64,000 bases of DNA from SZUA-35 sp964351995 (GCA_964351995.1 CAYGQE010000026.1:1-64000); one strand, 5' to 3'; shown: positions 36,760 to 45,814, counted from the stretch's first letter. The notes: generated by a model not told the origin, from the sequence alone. Made by a program: numbers and translations.

Positions 36760-37933
36760 AGCTCGACACACTTCCTGCTGACGGGCGCATGAGCCACGGC
36801 CACGGGTGCGTTGTGACGGGCGCAATCTGGGCTGCTCGTTTGGCGAAACCGGGCACGGGAGCGAACGTCACGGCGACCGATCGATCAGCGAGAACCTCGA
36901 CGGGGCGTCCGAGGTGCACCTCGAGTTCTCGCTCGGCTCCGATCTCCGCCAACGCTTCGGTGAGGAACACCAGCCGTTTTGCCGACAGACGAAGCGACGC
37001 CAAGAGCGGTTCGTCGAAGACGAAGACGACCGGCAGATCAGGATGAGCGGTCATCGCCGGGTCGCTCGAACCGAGTGACTCTGCGGTGAGCCAAACAGCA
37101 TCTGGCGTACCGTTCACCTCGGCAGACGAGGGTCCAGCAAACGTCAGGTCCGGCGCCGACGCGATCTCGACCGGCTGACTGGTCGGCGAGAACAGCGGGT
37201 CGTCGGGCCACTCCTCGATCGGGCACGCCAGCACCAAATCGCAGGAAGCGCACAGGTTCTTCGCTCGCTTCTCGACTTGCCAACGGCTGAATCCGTACGA
37301 CTTGTTCGATCCAACGCCGACCGTCCACTGCCAGCCCAATCGGTTGGCCGCTCGGGAGCCGTCGAGCAGGTGGCGAAAGAAGTAGTCCTCGCCCTCTTGC
37401 CATTGGACGCCACGACGCACCGACCATTCGCTCGACAGCCACATGCGTGTCTGGTTGACCAGCCAGCCGTCCTCTTCGAGTTCGTCGAGCGGCAACTCGA
37501 TGCAAGCCATGTTGCGATCCCAGCCGTCGCCACCGATTTGCCCGTGGAGCTGCTGGCGCACGCCGTTGGCCGTCTTCGTGCCGAGCCGGGCGTACCAGTG
37601 ACGCGAGAACTCTTGCCACATGAGTTCGTCCCGATACTTCTGAACATCTCGCGGCGGTCCACCGTCGACGTGGTCCCAGACCTCGCGCAACGTGAGCAAC
37701 CCATGGCGGATGTACGGAGAAAGACCAGACGCGCCGCGGCGGGGTTGGGGGTAGACCTCGTTGCGCTTTCCGGCGTAGCCGGCGACATCGAACGCAGCAA
37801 GCGCAGCATCGGCGTTCGACTGCCCACCAGAGAAGCGGAGAGAGGGCGCTACCTCACCATCGACGACATGGCCGAGATGGTCGGCGACGTAGGCAACGGC
37901 TTGGTCAGGTTGTGGGAGAGGGAGTGTGGTCAA
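36722..37933 (-). CDS. circularly permuted photolyase/cryptochrome homologue with FeS-type cysteines
   Basis: The product is 403 aa from a TTG that overlaps the preceding stop as TTGA, with GAGGA 4 nt upstream. The FAD-binding helical domain comes first (about 10-245): SLRFSGGQSNADAALAAF, GASGLSPYIRHGLLTLREVW, LMWQEFSRHWYARLG, GWQWTVGVGSNKSYGFSRW. The alpha/beta domain that normally opens photolyases comes last (about 278-400): AVWLTAESLGSSDPAMTAHP, VVFVFDEPLL, AKRLVFLTEALAEI and a closing SVSSFSAWKKSVK. Cys 144 (NMAC) and Cys 228, 231, 237 (LCASCDLVLACP) correspond to the FeS-cluster ligands of the adjacent PhrB-type protein. The order of domains is read directly; activity is unknown. Confidence 0.75.
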   Translation of the reverse strand: MTTLPLPQPDQAVAYVADHLGHVVDGEVAPSLRFSGGQSNADAALAAFDVAGYAGKRNEVYPQPRRGASGLSPYIRHGLLTLREVWDHVDGGPPRDVQKYRDELMWQEFSRHWYARLGTKTANGVRQQLHGQIGGDGWDRNMACIELPLDELEEDGWLVNQTRMWLSSEWSVRRGVQWQEGEDYFFRHLLDGSRAANRLGWQWTVGVGSNKSYGFSRWQVEKRAKNLCASCDLVLACPIEEWPDDPLFSPTSQPVEIASAPDLTFAGPSSAEVNGTPDAVWLTAESLGSSDPAMTAHPDLPVVFVFDEPLLASLRLSAKRLVFLTEALAEIGAERELEVHLGRPVEVLADRSVAVTFAPVPGFAKRAAQIAPVTTHPWPWLMRPSAGSVSSFSAWKKSVKRPR

Positions 37934-38352
37934 GAGTCCTCGAAGCGACGAATACGGATCGGCCCTTTGAACATCGACGGATCGACGGGTCGACCTTTCT
38001 GGGTGATGTTTACCAATTCGCGGGCGACCAAGCGCCGCGCTGCCCGTCGAGTTGGTTCCATCAGCGGCCGCCAATCGTCTGGATTCAATGCCTGTGCCGC
38101 CTCTGAAGGACAGATCGAGGCACCTTTCGGCCGACAAGCGAGCAGCTCGAGAATCGCTGCCTCCAGCGCCTCGTCGGTCGACGAGATCCCGCCGCGGCGG
38201 CATTGCGTCGAGCAGTAGCGAACCTCATCCCAGTCACGCTCCCACTTCTTCCTCCATTCGATCCGCCGCCCGCAGGCGACGCAGATCTTGTCGGAACGGT
38301 CCGGGGAGCTGCGTCCTGGAGACTTGGATGACCGCGATTGGCGCGTCATCAC
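37930..38352 (-). CDS. DUF2256 / DUF3253 protein
   Basis: The product is 140 aa. An N-terminal basic tail leads to DUF2256 (about 22-54; ICVACGRRIEWRKKWERDW, then YCSTQCRR), a likely zinc ribbon of four cysteines. DUF3253 follows (about 62-135; AAILELLACRPKGASICPSE, RRAARRLVARELVNITQKGR), a winged-helix-like domain. DUF2256 genes are often next to photolyase/cryptochrome genes; here both neighbours are such genes and both are coupled by 4-nt overlaps (ATGA before, TTGA after). Confidence 0.88.
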   Translation of the reverse strand: MMTRQSRSSKSPGRSSPDRSDKICVACGRRIEWRKKWERDWDEVRYCSTQCRRGGISSTDEALEAAILELLACRPKGASICPSEAAQALNPDDWRPLMEPTRRAARRLVARELVNITQKGRPVDPSMFKGPIRIRRFEDS

Positions 38353-39857
38353 AACGTCCCGGCATCCAAGCGACTCCGCACCTCGACGGCGCGGGCCCGC
38401 ACCTCAGGCAAATCGGACAGCTTTCGCATCCCGCCCATCTGACGTCCCAATCGATGGTTGCCCTTCAACGCTTCCTCGTTGCGGGCCAGAAAATCCCAAT
38501 AGAGCGTGGTGTACGGACAGGCGTCGTCGCCCGTGCGCTTCTTCGGGTCGAAGCGGCAACCCTTGCAGTGGTTGCTCATCCGGTTGATGTAGGCACCACC
38601 GGCCGCATACGGCTTGGTCGCCATGCGCCCGCCGTCGGCGTAGAGCGCCATGCCGATGACGTTCGGAAGCATGACCCATTCCGCCCCATCGACGAAGGTC
38701 GCCCACATCCAATCGGTCATCGCTCCAGGGTCGACGCCCGAGGTCAGCGCCAGATTGCCGAGCACCATCAGACGTTCGATGTGGTGGGCATAGCCATGGT
38801 CGCTGACGTGCCTCATCACGCTTGCCACGCACGCCATGTCCGTCTCGGCCTCACCGGTGAACGCTGGCGGAACGGGGCGATCTGCCCCCAACTCGTTCAT
38901 CGTTCGATAGTCCGGCATCCAGAGCCAATAGAGCCCCCAGACGTATTCGCGCCAGCCGATCACTTGCCGGATGAAGCCCTCGACACTGTTGATCGGGGCG
39001 CTTCGGTCTCGGTACGCAACCTCGGCCGCAACGACGACCTCCTCGGGATGAAGCAGCCCGAGGTTCATCGAGGAGCTGAGCGCCGAGTGCGCCAGCTTCC
39101 ACTCGGCGTCGAGCATCGCGTCTTCGTGGGGGCCGAACGGCGCCAGCGCCGTCGTCACGAATTCATCGAGACGCTGCAGCGCCTGGGCTCGCGTCACCGG
39201 CCATGTGCCGGAGGGTGCTTCGCCCCACGTGTCGGGGAGGTCATCGAGAACCTGGCGGTCGATGTCATCCAGATCGAACGACGTGATCTCGGGCCAGGAC
39301 CTTCCATCTTTCGGTGGTGGTTCACGGTTGTCTGCGTCGAAGTTCCACGCCCCACCTGCGGGGCCATCGGCATCCATCAGCACATCCAACCGCTGCCGCT
39401 GCCAGCGGTAGAAGTCCTCCATCTTGAAGTTCTTCTTCGATGCTGACCAGTCGGCAAAATCGTCGTAGTGACAGAGAAACTGATTGTTTCGCACCGTCTC
39501 GACACCAAGCCGTTCGAGCATCGCCCGGCCGTCCCAGCTCATCGGCTCCATCGCCACCACCGTCTCGACCTGATGCTCGTCGGCATGCGCTCGCAGCCCT
39601 GCCGGAAGCGAGCTCGCTGTTCGATAGTCGACGTCAAAACCTTCGGACCGGAGTTCCGCGGCGAAGTGACGCATCGCTGAGACCACCAGGTGCAGTCGTT
39701 GCTGGTGCCAACGCTTCGAACCCCACTTCGTCTGGCTCTCGACGAAGAGAATCCGACAGTCACCCGGCGAGTGACCCTCGAGCGAAGCGATGTCGCGGTT
39801 CAGCTGGTCGCCGAGAATCCAGATGGTCGGCGCTTCGGAGGAAAGGGTCGTTGGCAC
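38349..39857 (-). CDS. phrB: FeS-type bacterial cryptochrome/photolyase (PhrB/FeS-BCP family)
   Basis: The product is 502 aa. The N-terminal Rossmann-like domain starts TIWILGDQLNRDIASLEG; the FAD domain includes FIRQVIGWREYVWGLYWLWM, the helix with AHHIERLMVLGNLALTSGVD, and MATKPYAAGGAYINRMSN. The four FeS-cluster Cys are in DMACVASV and HCKGCRFDPKKRTGDDACP. Family members repair (6-4) photoproducts using light and bind a [4Fe-4S] cluster and a lumazine antenna. The start is a GTG. It is first in a three-gene photorepair operon. Confidence 0.95.
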   Translation of the reverse strand: MPTTLSSEAPTIWILGDQLNRDIASLEGHSPGDCRILFVESQTKWGSKRWHQQRLHLVVSAMRHFAAELRSEGFDVDYRTASSLPAGLRAHADEHQVETVVAMEPMSWDGRAMLERLGVETVRNNQFLCHYDDFADWSASKKNFKMEDFYRWQRQRLDVLMDADGPAGGAWNFDADNREPPPKDGRSWPEITSFDLDDIDRQVLDDLPDTWGEAPSGTWPVTRAQALQRLDEFVTTALAPFGPHEDAMLDAEWKLAHSALSSSMNLGLLHPEEVVVAAEVAYRDRSAPINSVEGFIRQVIGWREYVWGLYWLWMPDYRTMNELGADRPVPPAFTGEAETDMACVASVMRHVSDHGYAHHIERLMVLGNLALTSGVDPGAMTDWMWATFVDGAEWVMLPNVIGMALYADGGRMATKPYAAGGAYINRMSNHCKGCRFDPKKRTGDDACPYTTLYWDFLARNEEALKGNHRLGRQMGGMRKLSDLPEVRARAVEVRSRLDAGTL

Positions 39858-39919
39858 ATCACATGATTCCCCGATAGATGCAACGGCATCGAACCGGGAT
39901 CCAAAGAAGTCGCCGGAGG

Positions 39920-40861
39920 TCAGACACGGCTGCCAGCGGCGGCTGCCGTCGGAGCGTTCTGCACCATGTGCCGACCCAGTTCTTCCCAGGCCAGCATCGA
40001 CGGAGGGGCCAGGAGCGAGAAGGGCCAGTCGGCGAAAGCGCCGTCCATCCGACGGTGCAACAACAGCGCCAGGTCGTCCTCACCAAGCAGTACCAGTGCC
40101 ACGGTGAAGGCGGTCATTGCCTTGACTCCAGGAACAGTGGTCGGCCCAACGAAGCGAGGATGGAAGACCGATTGTCCGGCCGCCATCATGATCAACGAGC
40201 GAAGTTCGAGGTCCTCGAGGAACGCGAGATGATCGCTGGGCTGTTCGGCCAGGATCGCTTCAATGGCTGCCAGCGGGACCATGGATCGAAGAGGTGATCC
40301 GGAAGCGACGACCTCGTCCACGGAACGAGCGAAGGTCAGTGCGCCGTCGAGGTCACCACCACCGCTCGGTCCGAGCGCTCGCAGGAAGTGAACGTGTGGC
40401 TCGTAGAGCGAGTCAATGGCAAGCATCGCCCCGAGCGATTGCTCCAGGTCACCAACACCCGACGACGCCCGATTGACGACGTCCAGTCCATACACCAGCG
40501 GGTTGTCCTGCTCGATCGCGTGGACGAGCGCCAAATCGACTGATGCATCCCGTCCATTGAACGAGTCGAGGGCAGATCGCACCAACAATGGAACCGGGTG
40601 GTCGGGCCATCCTTCGACCCACGCATCGATGAGCGACTCGTCGATTGGGTTGCTGGGTCCTTCGGTGTTGTGCCTCGCGATGTGTTCGAGACAGAACCAA
40701 CGGTCCTCCCATGTCGCAGCAGCGGAATAGACCTGGTAGCAGGCAGCGACATCACCGATCACGAGCGCTGATGCGCATTGATGTGCGTCGCGATGGCCCA
40801 TGGCCGGCGGACGACTCTGGCCGAGCGCCTCTTCCGCTTGCACCGAGGAGAACGAGTTCAT
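39920..40861 (-). CDS. hypothetical protein, helical-repeat-like
   Basis: The product is 313 aa. It is mostly alpha-helical with no membrane helix or signal peptide. A segment RWFCLEHIARHNTEG and repeated helix pairs rich in Ala/Leu/Asp (WVEGWPDHPVPLLVRSALDS; LEQSLGAMLAIDSLYEPHVH) suggest a TPR-like solenoid. No family is recognised. It is divergent from the MrfA-like helicase, separated by 123 nt, and 62 nt upstream of phrB on the same strand; it might be part of that unit. Confidence 0.55.
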   Translation of the reverse strand: MNSFSSVQAEEALGQSRPPAMGHRDAHQCASALVIGDVAACYQVYSAAATWEDRWFCLEHIARHNTEGPSNPIDESLIDAWVEGWPDHPVPLLVRSALDSFNGRDASVDLALVHAIEQDNPLVYGLDVVNRASSGVGDLEQSLGAMLAIDSLYEPHVHFLRALGPSGGGDLDGALTFARSVDEVVASGSPLRSMVPLAAIEAILAEQPSDHLAFLEDLELRSLIMMAAGQSVFHPRFVGPTTVPGVKAMTAFTVALVLLGEDDLALLLHRRMDGAFADWPFSLLAPPSMLAWEELGRHMVQNAPTAAAAGSRV

Positions 40862-40971
40862 GGGGTTCCGTCGGCTGACGGTTCCGCTTCTTTAGAGCGG
40901 AGGCTCGACCCGAATGGCGCCGACCCACGGTCCACGAGCGCCGAACACCCGTTCGACGCCCTTGATGCAGG

Positions 40972-40977
40972 TACCCT
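40972..40977 (+). promoter_or_regulatory. -10 element TACCCT before the helicase gene
   Basis: TACCCT-N7-GTG (start at 40985). The spacing supports the GTG over in-frame codons further upstream that would overlap the divergent gene. Confidence 0.45.
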
Positions 40978-40984
40978 GGCAGAC

Positions 40985-43270
40985 GTGACGATCATCGCCA
41001 CATCCCCCTCGATCATTGATTTCGTTCAACGACTCGACGACGCCGGCCGCCTCGTGCATCGCGAAACGCTGCCCGCCAGGGACGCTCGATACGCCGAGCT
41101 CGAAACTCCCCTCGCCACGGAACTCGAACACCTGCGTCCGCCAGCTGGCTTCTGGTCGCACCAAGCCGAGGGCATCGACCTCGCCCGCGCCGGTCAGTCT
41201 GTCGTGGTCGCCACCGGTACGGCGTCGGGCAAGAGCAAAGTGTTCCAGGTACCCATTGCCGAAGCGGTACACGGCGGCCTCCGGTCGGGAACATCGCTCT
41301 TGCTCTATCCCACCAAGGCACTCGCCCAAGACCAGCTCCGAGCATTTGGCGACATGAGCGTCAGCCGGATGCAGGCTGTCACCTACGACGGCGACACCCC
41401 CCGCGATCGACGCACGTGGGCCAGACACAACGCCAACGTCGTCCTGACCAATCCCGAGATGCTCCACTACGGGCTGCTCCCCCATCACGCCAAATGGGCC
41501 ACGTTCTTGAAGCGGCTGGAATACGTCGTGATCGACGAACTGCATGTGTTGCGCGGCATCTTCGGTACGCATGTCGCCCACGTTCTTCGGCGGCTGCGCC
41601 GGGCCTGCGCGCTCTATGGCGCCGATCCGACCTTCATCTTCTGTTCCGCCACGATCGGAAGCCCTGAGCGTCTGGCCGAGGAGTTGTGCGGCAAAGCCGT
41701 CACCGCCGTGACCGACGACGGTTCGCCATGTGCGCAACGCCATGTGGCCTTGGTCCAGCCTGCGCTGGTCGATGTCGAACGCGGCATCCGCCAGTCGCCG
41801 GCCACCGAGGCCATCAAGATGGTGGCCGACCTCGTCACCGACAACCGTCGCGTCATCGCATTCTGTTCCAGTCGAGCGCTGACCGAGCGAGTGGCCGCCG
41901 GCGTGATCCGAGCGCTTCCTCCAGAACTCGGTAACACGGTCGCTTCCTACCGATCCGGCTACTTGGCCGCCGAGCGTCGCGAGATCGAAGACAACCTCGC
42001 TGAGGGACGCATCCGCGCCGTCGCTGCCACCAGCGCACTCGAGCTGGGCGTTGACATCGGCGGCCTCGATGCCACCGTCCTCTGCGGATTTCCCAGCACC
42101 ATCGCCTCGTTCTGGCAGCAGATCGGTCGAGCCGGACGCGGCGGCCAAGAGTCGCTCGCCGTGCTGGTCGCCGGTGATGACCAGCTCGACCAATGGTTCG
42201 CCACGCACCCCAAGGATCTGTTCGAACGGCCGCCAGAACCAGCAGTCATCAACATCGACAACCCGAACATCATGGATCCCCACCTCACATGTGCGGCCTA
42301 CGAACAACCACTTCGACATGCCGACGATGCGTGGTGGACCGAGCTCGACGAAGGCGTGCGTCGGCTCGTGCTCGATGACGAGCTGAAGCTGCGACCCGAT
42401 CCTCGCAACGTGCCCAGAGCCTTTTGGTCAGGTCGAGGGATCCCGTTCAACACCATCAGCCTGCGATCAGCATCGGGCGGCGAGGTTCGCATCGTCGACC
42501 AGGCCGGCCAACTCATCGGTACCGTCGACGGCAGCCGGGCCGCCAACATCGTCCACCCCGGTGCGGTCTACCTGCATCGAGGACAGCCCTGGCAGGTCGT
42601 CGACCTCGACCTGCACCTTCGGCAGGCAACGGTCGAACGCCACAAAGGCACGACGTGGACGCAAGCCTCGACCTCGATCCGCATCGATGTGACCGACGAC
42701 GGCGTCACCAAGCCCGTCGGCGCGTCGACCCTGCACCTCGGCACCGTGAAGGTGACCACCCAGGTGACTGGCTACCAGGTGAAAGAGATCGGACGTCGCG
42801 AAGCCAAGGAAACCCACGATCTCGACCTACCTCCCCAGGAACTCGACACCACCGCCATCTGGTACGAGTGGCAGCCCCACGTCATCGATCAGGCCGGTGT
42901 GTACGACGTCAATCTGCCAGGTGCACTGCACGCGGCAGAGCATGCAGCCATCGGGATCCTGCCGTTGTTCACCATCTGCGACCGGTGGGACGTCGGCGGC
43001 GTCTCGATCGCTGCGGCACCGCAATCGGGCCTGCCCACCGTGTTCATCTACGACGGTTACCCGGGCGGCGCCGGCGTTGCCGACCTGGCCTACGCAGCAG
43101 CAGATCGCCATCTCGCTTCGACAGCTGATCTGCTCGACACTTGTCCGTGCAGCACGGGTTGCCCGTCGTGTGTGCAGTCGCCGAAGTGCGGCAACGGCAA
43201 TGAGCCGCTGCACAAGCACGGGGCACTTGCGCTGTTGCGAACCACGCTCGGCCCGGCCGACCCCTTCTGA
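40985..43270 (+). CDS. MrfA/YprA-family DEAD/DEAH helicase with DUF1998 domain
   Basis: The product is 761 aa. Two RecA-like domains are present: motif I VVATGTASGKSKVF, motif II VIDELHVL, motif III FCSATIGSP, motif V TSALELGVDIGGLD and motif VI QQIGRAGRGG. A C-terminal DUF1998-type domain ends in a Cys cluster (DTCPCSTGCPSCVQSPKCG) that should bind zinc. The B. subtilis relative MrfA repairs mitomycin C lesions without UvrA. Position next to the photolyase genes fits a DNA-repair role. Confidence 0.92.
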   Translation: MTIIATSPSIIDFVQRLDDAGRLVHRETLPARDARYAELETPLATELEHLRPPAGFWSHQAEGIDLARAGQSVVVATGTASGKSKVFQVPIAEAVHGGLRSGTSLLLYPTKALAQDQLRAFGDMSVSRMQAVTYDGDTPRDRRTWARHNANVVLTNPEMLHYGLLPHHAKWATFLKRLEYVVIDELHVLRGIFGTHVAHVLRRLRRACALYGADPTFIFCSATIGSPERLAEELCGKAVTAVTDDGSPCAQRHVALVQPALVDVERGIRQSPATEAIKMVADLVTDNRRVIAFCSSRALTERVAAGVIRALPPELGNTVASYRSGYLAAERREIEDNLAEGRIRAVAATSALELGVDIGGLDATVLCGFPSTIASFWQQIGRAGRGGQESLAVLVAGDDQLDQWFATHPKDLFERPPEPAVINIDNPNIMDPHLTCAAYEQPLRHADDAWWTELDEGVRRLVLDDELKLRPDPRNVPRAFWSGRGIPFNTISLRSASGGEVRIVDQAGQLIGTVDGSRAANIVHPGAVYLHRGQPWQVVDLDLHLRQATVERHKGTTWTQASTSIRIDVTDDGVTKPVGASTLHLGTVKVTTQVTGYQVKEIGRREAKETHDLDLPPQELDTTAIWYEWQPHVIDQAGVYDVNLPGALHAAEHAAIGILPLFTICDRWDVGGVSIAAAPQSGLPTVFIYDGYPGGAGVADLAYAAADRHLASTADLLDTCPCSTGCPSCVQSPKCGNGNEPLHKHGALALLRTTLGPADPF

Positions 43271-43325
43271 CTCAGAGACTCGAGAGAGGTCTCAAGATGA
43301 GCACTCGGCCGGACAGAGCGAAACC

Positions 43326-43616
43326 TCAGCGGGCGACCTCGCCGATGATCATTTCCGGAGCGACGTTGGTGTAGTTGGGCACGTCACCCATGATCTTGCC
43401 GCCGTGCTCCTTCATGCCAGCGTTGAACGAATCCATGTCGGTGACGGTGGCCCAGCCAATGGCGGCCCAGGGGCCGGATGCAACGGTGCTGGCGCCCCAA
43501 CCGGTGCAGGCGTCGCCGAGGGATTCGGCCAGCATGGGCATGTGCGTCGAGGTGTAGTAGTCCATGTCGAAGGTCGACTCGTCGGTCTTTGGATACATGA
43601 TGTGTACAGAGATCAT
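43326..43616 (-). CDS. EthD-family protein
   Basis: The product is 96 aa. MISVHIMYPKTDESTFDMDY and YTSTHMPMLAESLG give the ferredoxin-like EthD/ABM fold, known from ethyl tert-butyl ether degradation loci but widespread with unknown roles. No degradation genes are nearby. It is convergent with the helicase gene. Confidence 0.85.
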   Translation of the reverse strand: MISVHIMYPKTDESTFDMDYYTSTHMPMLAESLGDACTGWGASTVASGPWAAIGWATVTDMDSFNAGMKEHGGKIMGDVPNYTNVAPEMIIGEVAR

Positions 43617-43676
43617 GAACGGAGTCTTCCACTACCGCGCCGATCCCACCAGCCGAACCAGCCCAGAGCAAGCGGC

Positions 43677-44585
43677 TCAGCCGTGATCGTGGGCAATACG
43701 GGCGAGCGTTCGCTCGCTCATCGCTCGGTATCGGGGGTTGTCATCGGAGTTCTCGGCGATCGCCAATGACACGCTCAACGCCCAGCCTCGGGCCCGGTCC
43801 CAGGTGGCGGGGTCGACCGCAAGGAGTTGTCGGAGCCGGAGCCGATCGAAGCGATCGAAGAACATCCAGGCCGACCCGAGATCAGTGGCGGGGTCACCAG
43901 AGGTGAGATCGCCGAAGTCGATCACGCTGACGATCTGCCCGTCACGCACGATGACGTTGCCTGGGTGCACGTCACCGTGAATCCACAGCGGTGGGCCGGC
44001 GTGGGCTTCAGCACCGATGGCCTTCTGCCAGAGGGAGCGAAGCTTGTCGATGTCGACCTTGTTGACGAGCCGATCTGTGAGGAGATCGAACCGTCGTTCG
44101 GTCACGTCAATACGTTCGATGAGCGGACCACCTCGCCACGGGTTGAGCGGCGCATCGGCAGGAGCCACCACGTGCATCGCCGAAAAGAAGCCGGCCATGA
44201 CCTCGACGGCGTTCGCCGAGTTGGGCGGTGCACTGATCGCATCGAGCCCGTCAACGTGAGCGACGACACTCCACGGCCAGGGGAAGAAGGCGGTCGGTCG
44301 CCCGAACACCTCGGGCACCGGAACCGCAATCGGAAGCTGCGGAGCAAGCGTTGGAAGCCAGCGCTGTTCGTGTTCCACCAGATCCACCGCGGCCTGCCGA
44401 CGAGGAACGCGCACCAAGTGATGGGGTCCGAGCGTCAGGATCGTGTTGTCCCAACCCGAGGCCAGAAACTCGAGTTCGAGGTTGGCAAAGGCAGGAGCCT
44501 GCTCGGCCAGGAGACGACGAACCAGAACAGCATCGATCTCGATTTCCGCTGCTGGCGTCGGGTTGACCATCGGCCCAGTGTGCAC
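43677..44585 (-). CDS. aminoglycoside phosphotransferase-family kinase
   Basis: The product is 302 aa from the GTG at 44585 (297 aa from the ATG at 44570, equally plausible). It has FLASGWDNTILTLGPHHLVR at the nucleotide loop, the catalytic WIHGDVHPGNVIV and the metal-binding VIDFGDLTSGDPATDLG. The family phosphorylates small hydroxylated molecules; resistance activity cannot be claimed. It directly follows the tadE-like gene (1 nt), so it may be expressed with the tad operon. Confidence 0.85.
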   Translation of the reverse strand: MHTGPMVNPTPAAEIEIDAVLVRRLLAEQAPAFANLELEFLASGWDNTILTLGPHHLVRVPRRQAAVDLVEHEQRWLPTLAPQLPIAVPVPEVFGRPTAFFPWPWSVVAHVDGLDAISAPPNSANAVEVMAGFFSAMHVVAPADAPLNPWRGGPLIERIDVTERRFDLLTDRLVNKVDIDKLRSLWQKAIGAEAHAGPPLWIHGDVHPGNVIVRDGQIVSVIDFGDLTSGDPATDLGSAWMFFDRFDRLRLRQLLAVDPATWDRARGWALSVSLAIAENSDDNPRYRAMSERTLARIAHDHG

Positions 44586-44586
44586 G

Positions 44587-44979
44587 TCATTCGACGCGCA
44601 TGGTGACGCTGGCTTCCAACGTGACGTCGGGAATCAACGCTCCAACCAAGGGAACACTCGTCGGCGCCCGATACCTCACCGTCGCCGTGGTCTGGCTTCC
44701 CCTCGCCGTGCCGCCCGACAGCGACACATCCAACCGTCCGCTGTCGAGAGACGACGAACCAACCACCGCTACCCGCGCCGCACCACCTGTCGGCTCCACC
44801 GCCGCAGCACGCGCCCCTTCCCTTGCAGCGTGATGTACCAACACCAGATCCTTCGCAATCAGCCCCAACTGCAACGTGACCAACGCGAACAACACGACAA
44901 GGGGAAGCACCAACGCCAACTCGACCGTGGCTTGACCTCGCTCACTGTTCCGCCTGCGCTGATGCTTCCCCTCACGCAT
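44587..44979 (-). CDS. TadE-like pilus assembly protein
   Basis: The product is 130 aa from the ATG at 44979, which overlaps the preceding stop by one base (TGATG). The N-terminus ERGQATVELALVLPLVVLF is the classic TadE prepilin-like segment with Glu at the +5-like position after the processing site, followed by one TM helix and a beta-rich exterior domain. TadE-type minor pseudopilins help assemble Flp pili. Confidence 0.85.
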   Translation of the reverse strand: MREGKHQRRRNSERGQATVELALVLPLVVLFALVTLQLGLIAKDLVLVHHAAREGARAAAVEPTGGAARVAVVGSSSLDSGRLDVSLSGGTARGSQTTATVRYRAPTSVPLVGALIPDVTLEASVTMRVE

Positions 44980-45182
44980 CAGCCGACCTGACCGATCACG
45001 GCATCGAGCACTGCGTTCAGCAACCTCGACACCCGGCCCGTACTCGACGCCCACGCCAGGACGAGCCCAGCGAGGGTCGCAGCACCCAGGATCACCAACG
45101 CGTACTCCGCCGTTGCTTGCCCCCGTTCAGGCGTTCGGTCCCGAAGGACCTCTGACCTTGCAAGTGCGATGAACATCAACAT
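44979..45182 (-). CDS. Flp-pilin-like DUF4244 protein
   Basis: The product is 67 aa from the ATG at 45182, with AAGGGG 7 nt upstream deciding the start. The segment ERGQATAEYALVILGAATLA resembles a type IVb prepilin with its Glu and Tyr, then a TM helix and a short tail. In actinobacterial tad loci DUF4244 proteins take the place of the Flp pilin. Stop and next start overlap (TGATG). Confidence 0.82.
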   Translation of the reverse strand: MLMFIALARSEVLRDRTPERGQATAEYALVILGAATLAGLVLAWASSTGRVSRLLNAVLDAVIGQVG

Positions 45183-45255
45183 GTGATGCCCCTTCCTTTT
45201 GTTGCCGCATCTGCGGCGTCTGGTTCGTGGCAGCGCGAGCTGCGAGAAGACGGCC

Positions 45256-45789
45256 TCAAAGACGCCCGAAAGCAACGAGAACCAACGGCACCACCGCACC
45301 TACGAGAACAGCCGGCAACGAACAACACACAAGGGGGAAGAGCATCTGAACCGGCAGCGCACGAGCCGCCCGCTCGTTTGATCGACGACGGGCTGCACGC
45401 CCCTCATCACCAAGTCGCAACAACAATCCCGATGTCGGCACCCCATCGCGAACCGCTGCAGTCAGCGCCGTCACCAACGGCCAGTAGGCCGGACTCAAAT
45501 CATCGACCAGCTCCGACAAGGCCATCGCCAATGAACGACCACTCTCGGTTCGGTCAATCACTCCTGCGAACGCCAACCGCGTCGCCTCTGGGCCACGAAC
45601 GACCAACCACTCGATGCTCTGACTCACACTCGCGCCGGCACCCAGCACCACCAACAAGAGGTCAGCAACTTCTGGCAACGCATCATCGATCTCCGCTCGA
45701 CGTAGCCGAGCTCGCCGTCTGGCCGACCACCACGGCCATGCAACGCGACCGGCACCACCCGCAGCAAGCACCAAAACGATCTCGATCAC
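45256..45789 (-). CDS. TadC-like type II secretion F-domain protein
   Basis: The product is 177 aa from the GTG at 45789, chosen because GAGG lies 8 nt upstream; a GTG at 45798 is possible. The T2SSF domain is short: LPEVADLLLVVLGAGASVSQ, ALSELVDDLSPAYWPLVTAL and a C-terminal helix pair (LPVQMLFPLVCCSLPAVLVG). It forms the inner-membrane platform with the TadB-like protein. Confidence 0.82.
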   Translation of the reverse strand: MIEIVLVLAAGGAGRVAWPWWSARRRARLRRAEIDDALPEVADLLLVVLGAGASVSQSIEWLVVRGPEATRLAFAGVIDRTESGRSLAMALSELVDDLSPAYWPLVTALTAAVRDGVPTSGLLLRLGDEGRAARRRSNERAARALPVQMLFPLVCCSLPAVLVGAVVPLVLVAFGRL

Positions 45790-45814
45790 GCCATGCACCT
45801 CACCGCTCGCCACC

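Noticed and set aside
38052..39446. 464-codon open frame on the + strand
   Set aside because: It mirrors phrB, has no recognisable domain and is Arg/His/Pro-rich as such shadows are.
43677..44585. calling the phosphotransferase an antibiotic-resistance gene
   Set aside because: Only general family motifs are present; no drug-specific residues can be recognised and the context is a pilus operon.
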